Below, in pieces: positions 15,591 to 23,462 of a DNA stretch of 64,000 nucleotides. The stretch spans positions 806,001 through 870,000 of the forward strand of contig JBFWPN010000001.1 in the NCBI GenBank assembly GCA_050249955.1. Direction: 5' to 3'. The position numbers and the translations under genes were made by a program. The notes below the pieces were generated by a model. It was not told where the DNA came from and made no database searches. It saw nothing but the letters and a program-made list of their open reading frames with translations. The first letter of the stretch is position 1, and each line of letters starts with the position of its first letter. This DNA is from CAVVIG01 sp050249955. Lineage in GTDB: Bacteria > Acidobacteriota > Vicinamibacteria > Vicinamibacterales > CAVVIG01.

Positions 15591-17317
15591 CACCTGACGT
15601 TCACGGTCAGCGCCGCGCGACGGTTCAAGCGACGGGTCTCCTCGCGGGCGTTGTCGTGCTTCGGCCGTTCCTCGCCGTAGCTGATGGTGCGCAGGCGGTC
15701 GGCCTGGACACCCCGGCTGACCAGGTATTCCCGGACCGCATTGGCGCGGCGATCGCCCAGTGCGAGGTTGTACTCGGCCGTCCCGATGTTGCAGGTATGC
15801 CCCTCGACCTCGATCCGGAGGTCGGGGTTCTCGCGCAGCGCCGTGACCGCTTCGTCGAGCACCCGCGTGGCCTCAGGCCTGAGCGTGTAGCGATCGAAGT
15901 CGAAATGCACGTCCTCGAAGGTGTAGTTCCTCACCGGCGGACGCGTGACCTGGATGGTGACATTGGCCGAGGCGGTGCCGCCCTTGCCGTCGCTGGCGGT
16001 GACGGTCGCCTGCACGGGCCCTTCCTGCTGCCCTGCCGTCCACTGCGTCTGGCGCTCGGACGGGCTGGCCAGCGAGCCTGAGGGCACGGACCACCGGTAG
16101 GTCAAGGCATCACCATCCGGGTCGGTGCCGGTGGCGGTGAGCGACGAGGTCCGCCCCACTTCCACCGTGCATGGGTCGCACTGCGCCTGCACGGTTGGCG
16201 GACGGTTCTGCGGCGCCGGGGGTGCCGGCGGCGGTGGTGGCGGCGGCGGTGGTGGCGGGGTGTACGCCCGCACGCCGGGATGGAACCCCAGGCGTACCTG
16301 CCAGTCGACGAAGTCGCCCGTGGCTCCCTCATCGGTGCGGTACCGGTCGCGGTCGAGCGTCGGCACGTTCCAGCTGAGGCCGCCGCCGATGAAGAAGCCG
16401 CTCCGATGCTGCCACGTGAGGCCGGCCGTCGCCCTGGTCAGCTTGGAGGTCTCCGACAGGGTGGGTGCCACGCTGAGGTCGGTGCCGATGAGGGGCGATC
16501 CCGTCACCAGGGTGGTGTCGCCATTCGGCACGAGGCCGTTGATCTCCAGGACACCCCTGAGCGGCGACCGGCTGGGGAACCCCGCGCCAGCGCCCCACCG
16601 GAACGCCCCGCCGGGCGCGTCGAATCCATCAGGCTGGCCGCGCCACTCGTAGCCGGCGTAGCCGGACAGGTCGACCATGCGGCGCACCTCGGAGCTGACG
16701 ATCGCATCGAGTGCGACGTCGGCCTTCCCGGTCGACACGCCCCGGTCGAACTTCCCGGTCGGTGCCTTCACGAGGCCGCGGACCGCAAGGGCCGCAGGCC
16801 CGTTGGCGGTGGACTGGGAGAGAAGGTTGACCTTCGCGCCCAGGTAGAGGTCCCCCACGTTGTCCCCGCTCCAGCCCGAATTGGCGCGCGGGTAGCGATC
16901 GACGATGCCGCCCGCTGCGGGATCGGAGATGAAGATGGGACGCAGGTCGCGCTCGACCCGCGTATCGAACAGGAAGGACCCGAAGACTTCGGCACGATTA
17001 CCCAGGCCTACCGCAAACGTACCCGCGAAGTCGCCGACATTGGTGAAGCCCTGGGTGAAGTTCGTGCCACGGCGGTAGCCGCTCACGGACCACTTACCGT
17101 GAGCGAGCACCTCCGCCGTGGGCACAAACCACAAGCCGGTGTCGCCGAAGAACGTCGTCGTTGCCGGACGCACGTCGCTCGTCGTCGTTGACGCGGATTC
17201 CGTCTGCGTGGCCGATGCGTTCTGAGCCGTGGATGTCCCTGAAGTACCGGATTGCGCGCCCGCCGTTGCCGACACGGCGAGTGCCAGCGCCCATGCCACG
17301 GCCACCCGTCTGATCAT
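15590..17317 (-). CDS. OmpA-family protein with barrel, PKD-like and peptidoglycan-binding domains
   Basis: A 575-residue outer-membrane protein. The order is: signal peptide (1-21), Ser/Thr-rich linker, a beta-barrel-like region (about 50-350) with GLVPNGDTTL and repeated aromatic strands, an 11-proline linker, a PKD/Ig-like domain (about 370-460; DPDGDALTYRWSVPSG), and an OmpA C-terminal domain (about 465-575). The last has FDFDRYTLRPEA, VEGHTCNIGTAEYNLALGDRRA and SYGEERP, which bind peptidoglycan. It should tether the outer membrane to the wall. The ATG follows a GGAGG box by 6 nt; an out-of-frame ATG 4 bp upstream is ignored. Confidence 0.9.
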   Translation of the reverse strand: MIRRVAVAWALALAVSATAGAQSGTSGTSTAQNASATQTESASTTTSDVRPATTTFFGDTGLWFVPTAEVLAHGKWSVSGYRRGTNFTQGFTNVGDFAGTFAVGLGNRAEVFGSFLFDTRVERDLRPIFISDPAAGGIVDRYPRANSGWSGDNVGDLYLGAKVNLLSQSTANGPAALAVRGLVKAPTGKFDRGVSTGKADVALDAIVSSEVRRMVDLSGYAGYEWRGQPDGFDAPGGAFRWGAGAGFPSRSPLRGVLEINGLVPNGDTTLVTGSPLIGTDLSVAPTLSETSKLTRATAGLTWQHRSGFFIGGGLSWNVPTLDRDRYRTDEGATGDFVDWQVRLGFHPGVRAYTPPPPPPPPPPPAPPAPQNRPPTVQAQCDPCTVEVGRTSSLTATGTDPDGDALTYRWSVPSGSLASPSERQTQWTAGQQEGPVQATVTASDGKGGTASANVTIQVTRPPVRNYTFEDVHFDFDRYTLRPEATRVLDEAVTALRENPDLRIEVEGHTCNIGTAEYNLALGDRRANAVREYLVSRGVQADRLRTISYGEERPKHDNAREETRRLNRRAALTVNVR

Positions 17318-17374
17318 TCATCGCCTCCACTCTGCGCCGCCCGGCCTTGAACGGCAGCACGACTGCTGCCTTCA

Positions 17375-17614
17375 TCACTGGGCGTTGCCGTCTGGATTGG
17401 CCGGCGCCGAGTCTGCCGAGACGATCAGCCGTCCGCGGCCACCCCGGCTCACCTGGCCACCCTTCCGGCCGGCCGACCGTGCTTCGTCCGCAGTCCATTC
17501 ATGAGCCGTTCCCTTTTCATGGGCCGCGCGCCCGCCCTTGCTGGCGATCTCGCGCTGCTTCTCGGGAGACATGGATGCAAAGCCGCGGCGTTCCTTGCGC
17601 TGTTCAGTGCTCAC
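17375..17614 (-). CDS. KGG-repeat stress protein
   Basis: A 79-residue hydrophilic protein with two copies of the KGG (GsiB/stress-induced) motif: MSPEKQREIASKGGRAAHEK and WTADEARSAGRKGGQVSRGG. Such proteins are water-loving, LEA-like stress proteins induced by desiccation or general stress; a direct activity is not known. The GTG start is chosen because GGAGGAAAC lies immediately before it; a longer form starting 10 codons upstream would place that box inside the gene. It is preceded by a proline-rich small ORF that may be in the same transcript. Confidence 0.85.
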   Translation of the reverse strand: MSTEQRKERRGFASMSPEKQREIASKGGRAAHEKGTAHEWTADEARSAGRKGGQVSRGGRGRLIVSADSAPANPDGNAQ

Positions 17615-17640
17615 CGTTTCCTCCGTCGATGTGTCCCGTG

Positions 17641-17823
17641 TCACCAGGCATTGACGACATACGGGCCCTTCTGGTCCGGTTCGCTCGGGGGGTCTTCCAC
17701 GCGCGGCGGCGGCGGCTCATCGAGCGGCGTCTCTGGCGTGTCATCGTCCCCGTCACCAGGCTCGTCGGGCCGTTCCGGACCGTTGAGCCGAAGCACCGGG
17801 CAGGGGGGGCTGTCGCACAGCAT
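17641..17823 (-). CDS. Small proline-rich acidic protein (hypothetical)
   Basis: A 60-residue ORF with two N-terminal cysteines (MLCDSPPCPVL) and a Pro/Asp/Glu-rich body (PDEPGDGDDD, PLDEPPPPRVEDPP). No family is recognised. The composition is not what a random GC-rich frame gives, since acidic and Pro residues dominate and Arg is scarce. It lies 26 bp before the KGG gene on the same strand. The ribosome binding site is weak. It could be a disordered stress-related protein or, less likely, non-coding. Confidence 0.5.
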   Translation of the reverse strand: MLCDSPPCPVLRLNGPERPDEPGDGDDDTPETPLDEPPPPRVEDPPSEPDQKGPYVVNAW

Positions 17824-17826
17824 CAC

Positions 17827-18092
17827 CTCAGCAGACTACAAAAGCAGTGCCATACCTGCCGCTGAGGCTGGTTTGGAAACGTTGCAATTTCAATGACTTA
17901 CGGAGGGCGATTCGGGCGGGTTCGGGCGCCGTGCAGCGGATCGCTACAGTCGGGCTTACGAGGAGTAGCAAACCGCGACGCGGCTCGGCCGGCGCGCCGG
18001 GCCGGCTCCACGCCCGCGGCGGCGCCGGACCAACTCGTTCGAATTCAAATCAGCGGATGAGTTCCCGCGTGGCGAAGGCGTGACGGAACGCG
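17827..18092. other. 266-bp intergenic region with no recognised feature
   Basis: This stretch is less GC-rich around 17830-17900 and contains a GTTCGAAT string near 18036, but no tRNA folds around it. No ORF, terminator or heptad repeat is evident. It may hold the promoter for the proline-rich/KGG pair or an unrecognised small RNA. Confidence 0.3.
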
Positions 18093-18302
18093 TCAGGGAC
18101 GGGACGAACGCCTGGGCCGGTAGTAGTCGCACCCGTCGCAGTTCCGCACGTCGAACTGGTAGCCGACGACCGGAAAAAGCATCGGGTGGGCGCAGTACAG
18201 GAGTTCGCCGTCCTCGATCGTGTGGAACCCGACGTTCGGGGGGATCTCGGGCGTCCGGCGCCCGTACCAGCACGCGCGGTGGCGGACTTCGGGCTCGGAC
18301 AT
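18093..18302 (-). CDS. Small CxxC protein downstream of yggX (hypothetical)
   Basis: A 69-residue protein with HRACWYGRRTPEIPPN at the N-terminus and NCDGCDYYRPRR near the C-terminus. CxxC plus a further Cys-Ala-His (YCAHP) could bind zinc or iron. No family is recognised. It lies 22 bp downstream of yggX on the same strand, so co-transcription with an iron-trafficking/oxidative-damage gene is likely. No good ribosome binding site precedes the ATG. Confidence 0.6.
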   Translation of the reverse strand: MSEPEVRHRACWYGRRTPEIPPNVGFHTIEDGELLYCAHPMLFPVVGYQFDVRNCDGCDYYRPRRSSRP

Positions 18303-18324
18303 GGTCGTGGGGCGAGGATCGAAC

Positions 18325-18621
18325 CTAGCGGGAGTCTTCCGGACGGTACTCCGGTGGCAGCGCCGAACTGTCGGAGAAGAAGAACTCCTCCATGTGGCGA
18401 GCCATGAGTTCCTGCGCCTCCTTCTGGAACGGCAGGAGCCGGTACTCGTTGAGGATCATCTTCATCCGTTCCTCCCACTGCTTCCAGGCGTCGACGGAGA
18501 TTTCGTTGAAGATGCGCTGGCCGAGTTCACCAGGCCACGGCGGACTGTCGAGTCCCGGCAGTTGCTTCTGGAGTTTTGCACAGAAAACCGTTCGCCCGCC
18601 CGTGCCCGGAGTGTCAGCCAT
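18325..18621 (-). CDS. yggX: Fe(2+)-trafficking/oxidative damage protection protein YggX
   Basis: A 98-residue YggX-family protein with the hallmark RTVFCAKLQKQLPGLD (its Cys is the conserved redox residue), PPWPGELGQRIFNEIS, and the helical WKQWEERMKMILNEYRL / QKEAQELMARHMEEFFF region. YggX protects iron-sulfur proteins and takes part in iron handling in the cytosol. The N-terminal extension (about 10 residues, MADTPGTGG) is longer than in enterobacteria. The start lies 7 nt after a TACAAT box, predicting a leaderless message. Confidence 0.93.
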   Translation of the reverse strand: MADTPGTGGRTVFCAKLQKQLPGLDSPPWPGELGQRIFNEISVDAWKQWEERMKMILNEYRLLPFQKEAQELMARHMEEFFFSDSSALPPEYRPEDSR

Positions 18622-18628
18622 GGTGCCG

Positions 18629-18634
18629 ATTGTA
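18629..18634 (-). promoter_or_regulatory. -10 box TACAAT, leaderless yggX
   Basis: TACAAT on the minus strand is followed by 7 nt and then the yggX ATG, so the transcription start should coincide with the A of the start codon. There is no Shine-Dalgarno sequence. Confidence 0.6.
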
Positions 18635-18725
18635 GCACCCGGCGCACGCCACTCCCGGCCCCGACGCCACCGCCCGGGCGGCCGGGCCGCGTCTGCTAGA
18701 GTGAACCCCGACCAGCGTGCCGTCC

Positions 18726-20015
18726 ATGACCCCGCACACCTCCGGGCAGGGCCACCCGCCCGGACTCTATGTCCTCTTCTTCACCGAGCTGTGGGAGCGA
18801 TACAGCTTCTACTCGATGATGGCCATCCTCACGCTGTACATGGACGAGGCCCTGCACTTCGATGCGGCACGGATCGGCATGGTCTACGGAGGGTACATCG
18901 GCGGCGTGTACCTGCTGCCGCTCGCGGGCGGCCTGCTGGCCGACCGTGTGCTCGGCTATTACGGGGCGGTGGTGCTCGGCGGCGTGGTGATGATGGCGGG
19001 CCACCTCGTCCTCGCCGTCGAGTCGCCCCCCTTCTTCTACAGCGCGCTGGTCCTCCTGGCCGTCGGCACCGGGCTCCTCAAGCCGAACGTCTCCACCATC
19101 GTCGGCAACCTGTACCGGGAGCGGCCCGCGCTGCGTGACGCGGGGTTCAACCTGTTCTACATGGGCATCAACCTGGGCGCGCTGATCTCACCGATCTCGG
19201 TCGCGTGGTTCCGCGCGCACTACGGATGGAGCGTGGCCTTCGGGTCCGCGGCCGTGGCCATGGCGCTGTCGCTGGCGTTCTTCATCGGTGGCCGGCGGTT
19301 CCTTGGCGATGCAGCCGGCCGGGTCGACGCCGCTGCACCGGAGAACGAGGCGGTCTCGGCGGAGGACGCGCGGCTGCGCGTGACGACGCTGCTGGCGCTG
19401 TTCGCCATCGTGGCGGTGTTCTGGGTGGCGTTCTACCAGAACGGGTTCACGCTGACCTTCTGGGCCCGGGACAACACCGCGACCAGCCTGGCACCCGAGA
19501 CGTTCCAGTCGGTCGAGCCGTTCGGCGTCATCGTGTTCTCGTTCGCCTTCGTCTTCCTGTGGACCTGGATGGGGCGGCGAGGCATCGAACCGTCGACACC
19601 CGTGAAGATCGGGCTCGGCATGGTTCTCGTGGCACTCGCCTTCAGCGTGATGGCGGTCGCCGGGCTCGTCGGCGGCGACACCGGTCGCGTGTCGATGTGG
19701 TGGCTCGTCTCCGCCTACCTGCTCGTCGCGCTTGGCGAGGTCTGCCTGAGTCCCATGGGGCTGTCACTGGTGAACCGGGTGGCTCCGCCGCGGAGCCGTG
19801 GCGTGATGATGGGGGCGTGGTTCGTCGGCCTCTCGGCTGGCGGCTATTTCTCGGGGGCACTTGGCGCCTACTGGGGATCGATGCCCCACAGTTCGTTCTT
19901 CCTGATGGTGGCCGGCATCCTCGTGGTGGCCGCGGTCTTGCTCACCGCACTCTTCCCCCGGATCCGCCGGGTGCTCCGGCAGGTGGAGACGCTCGAACAA
20001 GGTGTATGGCCCTAG
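18726..20015 (+). CDS. POT/PTR2-family proton-dependent peptide transporter
   Basis: A 429-residue inner-membrane carrier of the proton-coupled oligopeptide transporter family (MFS fold). The ExxER-type motif FTELWERYSFYSMMAILTLYM opens the first helix, GGxxADRxLG appears as GGLLADRVLGYYG, and GTGLLKPNVSTIVGNLY follows. About 11-12 hydrophobic helices can be drawn. It imports di-/tripeptides or related compounds with protons. The ATG at 18726 is chosen; an in-frame GTG lies three codons earlier. The gene overlaps the following phosphoesterase gene by 10 bp, implying an operon. Confidence 0.92.
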   Translation: MTPHTSGQGHPPGLYVLFFTELWERYSFYSMMAILTLYMDEALHFDAARIGMVYGGYIGGVYLLPLAGGLLADRVLGYYGAVVLGGVVMMAGHLVLAVESPPFFYSALVLLAVGTGLLKPNVSTIVGNLYRERPALRDAGFNLFYMGINLGALISPISVAWFRAHYGWSVAFGSAAVAMALSLAFFIGGRRFLGDAAGRVDAAAPENEAVSAEDARLRVTTLLALFAIVAVFWVAFYQNGFTLTFWARDNTATSLAPETFQSVEPFGVIVFSFAFVFLWTWMGRRGIEPSTPVKIGLGMVLVALAFSVMAVAGLVGGDTGRVSMWWLVSAYLLVALGEVCLSPMGLSLVNRVAPPRSRGVMMGAWFVGLSAGGYFSGALGAYWGSMPHSSFFLMVAGILVVAAVLLTALFPRIRRVLRQVETLEQGVWP

Positions 20016-20818
20016 AGGAATACAAGAGGAAGCGCGACTTCTCGAAGACACCGGAGCCGGCCGGCGCCGTCAAGGCCGGGGGCACCGGTTCGCTGTTCTT
20101 CTGCGTGCAGAAGCACCTCGCCAGTCACCTGCACTACGACTTCCGCCTCGAGTACAACGGGGTGCTGCTGTCGTGGGCGGTGCCCAAGGGGCCTTCGCTC
20201 GATCCGAAGACCCGTCGGCTCGCCATGCAGACCGAGGATCACCCGTTCGACTATGGCGAATTCGAGGGTGTCATTCCCGAGGGCTATGGGGCCGGCATCG
20301 TCATGCTGTGGGACAAGGGGACCTGGACCCCTGACGTGCCGGATGTCGATGCGGCCCTGAAGAAGGGCGACCTGAAGTTCACGCTCGATGGGTACAAGCT
20401 GAAGGGATCGTGGGTGCTGGTACGCACGAGCGGGCGCTATCCGGGCGCGCGCGGCGGGAGCGGTTCGGAGCAGCGGTCGTGGCTGCTCATCAAGCACCGG
20501 GACGACTGGTCGTCGGGCGAACTGGACATCACGGCGTTCGCCCCGCGCAGCGTGAAGAGCGACGGCGACTTCGAGGACATCCTGGCGGAGGACACGCCGG
20601 CCGTGTGGCACACGAACCGCCCCGCGAAAACCGGCGATACGGGCGCGATGCTCGCCACCATCATCGAGCGGGCGGCGCGCCTGAAGGCCGGGCGCGAGGC
20701 GGACGCCGGGACCACGGCCGCCACGCCTGCCGCCAAGGGGAAGGGCGGCCGCGGGCGCGAGCGGGCGGCGCGGCAGACACCGACCCGCGCAACGGCCGTG
20801 AAGACGCGGAAGAAGTAG
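20006..20818 (+). CDS. Stand-alone LigD-type 3'-phosphoesterase
   Basis: A 270-residue protein that matches the N-terminal phosphoesterase (PE) domain of LigD but lacks the ligase and polymerase domains. PE trims 3'-phosphates and ribonucleotides at break ends in non-homologous end joining. Predicted active-site residues keep LigD spacing: His37, His43, Asp45 and Arg47 (HLASHLHYDFR), His79 and Tyr83 (DHPFDYGEFEG). The last 60-70 residues are a basic, Ala/Lys/Arg-rich tail (AAKGKGGRGRERAAR) suited to DNA binding. No Ku or ligase gene is in the window. Start codon overlap with the peptide transporter is 10 bp. Confidence 0.9.
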   Translation: MALEEYKRKRDFSKTPEPAGAVKAGGTGSLFFCVQKHLASHLHYDFRLEYNGVLLSWAVPKGPSLDPKTRRLAMQTEDHPFDYGEFEGVIPEGYGAGIVMLWDKGTWTPDVPDVDAALKKGDLKFTLDGYKLKGSWVLVRTSGRYPGARGGSGSEQRSWLLIKHRDDWSSGELDITAFAPRSVKSDGDFEDILAEDTPAVWHTNRPAKTGDTGAMLATIIERAARLKAGREADAGTTAATPAAKGKGGRGRERAARQTPTRATAVKTRKK

Positions 20819-20849
20819 CGCTGCCTGGCCAGCGGGCCGACGTGCGGGG

Positions 20850-21815
20850 TTACGTGAGCAGCCGCTGCGAGAGCACGCTCCACACCGCGTAGGCCAGCCG
20901 CCGCCGATCGTGCCGGGCGATGTCGCGGCACCAGAGCTCGGCACTCACCTCTTCGCAGTGCGCCGGAAGCGTGCCGGTCTGGAGCGGCTGCTTGTGCTCG
21001 AGCGCGTAGCGGTCGAGCACCTCGTCGGACGGATAGGTGTTGTTCGTGATCACCACGTCCACGCGCCGGTCGATGGCCCGCTCCAGCCACTCGACCGCGT
21101 CGGCCGCCGTGAAGCCGGACATCCCGCGCCCTTCGGTCAGCAGGTTCGCGACGAGGATGACCGGTCCCTTCATGTTCCTGAGGGCATCGGCCACGCCCCG
21201 GACGAGGAAGATCGGCATCAGGCTCGTATAGAAGCTTCCGGGACCGATCACAACGGCATCGAACTCCGCGATCGCCCGGGTGACCGCCGGGTGAATCGCC
21301 ACCGGCGGTTCGAGCCAGATGCGGCGGACCGGCCGTCCCTGCGACTGGCCGGCGTCGACCTCCACCTCGCCGCGGGTCATCGAGCCGTCGCTGTATTCGG
21401 CGCAGACCGAGGCCTGCTGCACGCTGACCGGCCAGACCCGTCCCCGGCACCCGAGCAGCGCGCGGAGGCCGTCGATGGCATCGAGGAAGTCGCCGCTGTA
21501 GCGCTGCATCATCGAGAGCAGCAGGTTGCCGCCGGTGTGGCCGCCGAGCCGTGCGTGCTCCAGGGTGGGGAGCCGCGCGAGCAGCACGCGGCGGGCCTCG
21601 CGCGAGTTCCGCGCCAGCGCCAGGGCGCACTTCAGGATGTCGCCGGGCGGCAGCACGCCGAGTTCGTCGCGCAGCACGCCGGAACTCCCGCCACTGTCGA
21701 ACATCGTCACGACGGCGTCAGCCTTCACCCAGGGATTGGTCTTGAGGCCGCCGAGCAGGCTGGGCAGTCCGGTACCGCCGCCGAAGCAACCGACGTGCAG
21801 TTCGCGCAGGAACAT
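20850..21815 (-). CDS. yvcK: YvcK/CofD-like family protein
   Basis: A 321-residue protein of the YvcK (gluconeogenesis factor) branch of the CofD-like family. Motifs include VGCFGGGTGLPSLLGGLK (nucleotide-sugar binding), VTMFDSGGSSGVLRDELGVLPPGD, GGHTGGNLLL and VIGPGSFYTSLMP. YvcK binds UDP-sugars and influences cell-wall precursor flux and cell shape; no enzymatic activity is established. Start 21815 is chosen because the next upstream ATG (21827) overlaps a TACAAT -10 box at 21826-21831. It converges with the phosphoesterase gene. Confidence 0.92.
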   Translation of the reverse strand: MFLRELHVGCFGGGTGLPSLLGGLKTNPWVKADAVVTMFDSGGSSGVLRDELGVLPPGDILKCALALARNSREARRVLLARLPTLEHARLGGHTGGNLLLSMMQRYSGDFLDAIDGLRALLGCRGRVWPVSVQQASVCAEYSDGSMTRGEVEVDAGQSQGRPVRRIWLEPPVAIHPAVTRAIAEFDAVVIGPGSFYTSLMPIFLVRGVADALRNMKGPVILVANLLTEGRGMSGFTAADAVEWLERAIDRRVDVVITNNTYPSDEVLDRYALEHKQPLQTGTLPAHCEEVSAELWCRDIARHDRRRLAYAVWSVLSQRLLT

Positions 21816-21825
21816 GAGCGCAGAC

Positions 21826-21831
21826 ATTGTA
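21826..21831 (-). promoter_or_regulatory. -10 box TACAAT of yvcK
   Basis: TACAAT on the minus strand ends 10 nt before the yvcK ATG at 21815, giving a leader of about 3-4 nt. The box overlaps an alternative ATG, which argues against that start. Confidence 0.5.
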
Positions 21832-21942
21832 GGTGATCGGGCGAACGGCCCGGTGAACCGATCGGGCAGGGGCGTCGTCGAAACGGTAGGGGCAGTCGGC
21901 CGCACCGCAGGGCGCGGGAGCGGACCCGGCAGCCGGAGCCGG

Positions 21943-21948
21943 TAAGAT
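21943..21948 (+). promoter_or_regulatory. -10 box TAAGAT, leaderless operon start
   Basis: TAAGAT is followed by exactly 6 nt and the ATG of the nucleotidyltransferase-like gene, placing the predicted transcription start on the start codon. Confidence 0.6.
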
Positions 21949-21954
21949 CGCGGT

Positions 21955-22599
21955 ATGCGCAACGCAGAAGCCGTGCAGGACCTCGACCGGGACCTGCGGA
22001 CCATCTTCCAGGGACGCGTGCGGTCGCTCGTCACGTACGGACCCGTGCCGGACGGTCCCGTCAATACGCTCGCCATCGTCGAGGCCATGACGGCCACCGA
22101 CCTGCGGTACTGCGCCGAGCGTTCCGCACTGTGGCGCCAGCGTGGCCTGGCTACGCCGCTCATCCTCGAAGCGGGCGAGTTCCAGCGTTCGCTGGATGCG
22201 TTCCCGTTCGAGTTCGGGACCATCCTCGCGAGCTACGAGCTGGTGTCGGGACCCAATCCGTTCGAGGGGCTCGCCGTCGACACGGCCGACCTGCGACGGG
22301 CCTGCGAGGTGCAGGCCCGGAGCCACCTGCTGCACCTGCGCGAGGAGTTCATCGACACCAACGGACGGAACGACTACCTCGCCGAACTGGTCCAGCGGTC
22401 GGCGCCGGCACTCGCGGCGCTGCTCGCCAATGTGCAGCGGCTTCCGGCGGCACCTGCGCCGGACCCGGTACTGGCACGGGTCGCGCAACTCGGCCCGCAG
22501 GGGACGATCTCGTCCGACGAGGCCCGCCGGCTGTTTCCCGACTATCTCGCCGCGGTCCGCCGGCTCGTGGACGACCTCGATCGCTGGAGCCCGGCGTGA
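21955..22599 (+). CDS. Degenerate nucleotidyltransferase-like protein of the TPM-LemA operon
   Basis: A 214-residue protein. Its N-terminal layout (RVRSLVTYGPVPDGPVNTLAIVEAM) resembles the pol-beta nucleotidyltransferase strand-turn LVLYGSxxxGxxxxxSDLNLLVV. Here Gly-Ser is Gly-Pro and the catalytic acidic pair is absent. A middle part with WRQRGLATPLILEAGEF and FPFEFGTILASYELV fits the same fold, followed by an all-helical tail. Activity as a nucleotidyltransferase is unlikely; binding or scaffolding is possible. It starts the operon, and its TGA overlaps the next gene's GTG (GTGA). The family call is from pattern similarity only. Confidence 0.7.
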   Translation: MRNAEAVQDLDRDLRTIFQGRVRSLVTYGPVPDGPVNTLAIVEAMTATDLRYCAERSALWRQRGLATPLILEAGEFQRSLDAFPFEFGTILASYELVSGPNPFEGLAVDTADLRRACEVQARSHLLHLREEFIDTNGRNDYLAELVQRSAPALAALLANVQRLPAAPAPDPVLARVAQLGPQGTISSDEARRLFPDYLAAVRRLVDDLDRWSPA

Positions 22600-23441
22600 A
22601 CACGGCGGCCCGCAGCCGCACGGCCCGAACGGGCCTGCGGACCCTCATGCTGGCACTCTGCATCACCCTCGCCTGGCTCGGCGCCGCGCGGCCGGCGAGC
22701 GCACAGCCATCCGAGCCGCCGGCCCTGACAGGGCCGCTCACCGACGCGGCTGGCGTGATCGACGCCGCCAGCGCGCAGCGGATCGAGTCGACCATCCGCT
22801 CGCTCCAGGCGGCCAGCGGTGATGTGATCGTCGTGGCGACGGTGCCCACCATTGCGCCGTTCGGTGACATCCGCGAGTACGCCGTGCGGATGTTCCAGAA
22901 TCAGGGGCGCGGCATTGGCGAGCGGGGCAAGGACAACGGCCTGCTGATCCTCCTGGCGCTGCAGGAACGGCGCGTCTGGGTTGAAGTCGGCTACGGGCTC
23001 GAGCCGTTCATCACCGACGGCTTCGCGGGACAGGTCAGTCGCGAAGCGATGACCCCCGAGTTCAGGAACGGCAACTACGGCGCGGGGCTGTTCGCGGGGA
23101 CCAGCCTGATCGCGCAACGGATCGCCCAGGGCCGGAATGTCGAGCTCACCGGCGCGCCGCCCGCGCCGGTGCGGACGCGGCGGGCGCCCGAGCGGAACGC
23201 GAACTGGCTGCTGATCCTGTTCATCGTGCTGGTGGTCCTCAGCCGCTTCGCTGGCGGAGGCCCGAGGCGCGGACTCCGGCGTGGCGGGCGAGGCGGCTGG
23301 TACAGCGGCGTGGGCCCCTTCGGCGGGGGCTTCGGTGGAGGGTTCGGCGGCGGCTTTGGCGGCGGTGGCGGATTCGGTGGGGGCTTTGGCGGGTTTGGCG
23401 GCGGCCGCAGTGGTGGTGGCGGCGGCGGTTCGAGTTGGTAA
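22596..23441 (+). CDS. TPM-domain (YgcG-type) membrane protein with Gly-rich tail
   Basis: A 281-residue envelope protein. Its signal peptide ends ARPASAQ. A TPM_phosphatase domain spans about 45-175 (LTDAAGVIDAASAQRIES; VWVEVGYGLEPFITDGFAGQV). A transmembrane helix lies near 198-211 (LLILFIVLVVLS), and a tail of GGGFGGGFGG repeats ends GGSSW. TPM/YgcG proteins accompany LemA in many bacteria; roles in membrane protein quality control and photosystem repair are known for relatives. The GTG start overlaps the preceding stop by 4 bp; LemA follows after 21 bp. Confidence 0.9.
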   Translation: MNTAARSRTARTGLRTLMLALCITLAWLGAARPASAQPSEPPALTGPLTDAAGVIDAASAQRIESTIRSLQAASGDVIVVATVPTIAPFGDIREYAVRMFQNQGRGIGERGKDNGLLILLALQERRVWVEVGYGLEPFITDGFAGQVSREAMTPEFRNGNYGAGLFAGTSLIAQRIAQGRNVELTGAPPAPVRTRRAPERNANWLLILFIVLVVLSRFAGGGPRRGLRRGGRGGWYSGVGPFGGGFGGGFGGGFGGGGGFGGGFGGFGGGRSGGGGGGSSW

Positions 23442-23462
23442 CCTGAAGCTGAGAGGATGGCA

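Noticed and set aside
18025..18075. tRNA-like string with GTTCGAAT
   Set aside because: No acceptor, anticodon or T-stem complementarity could be built on either strand.
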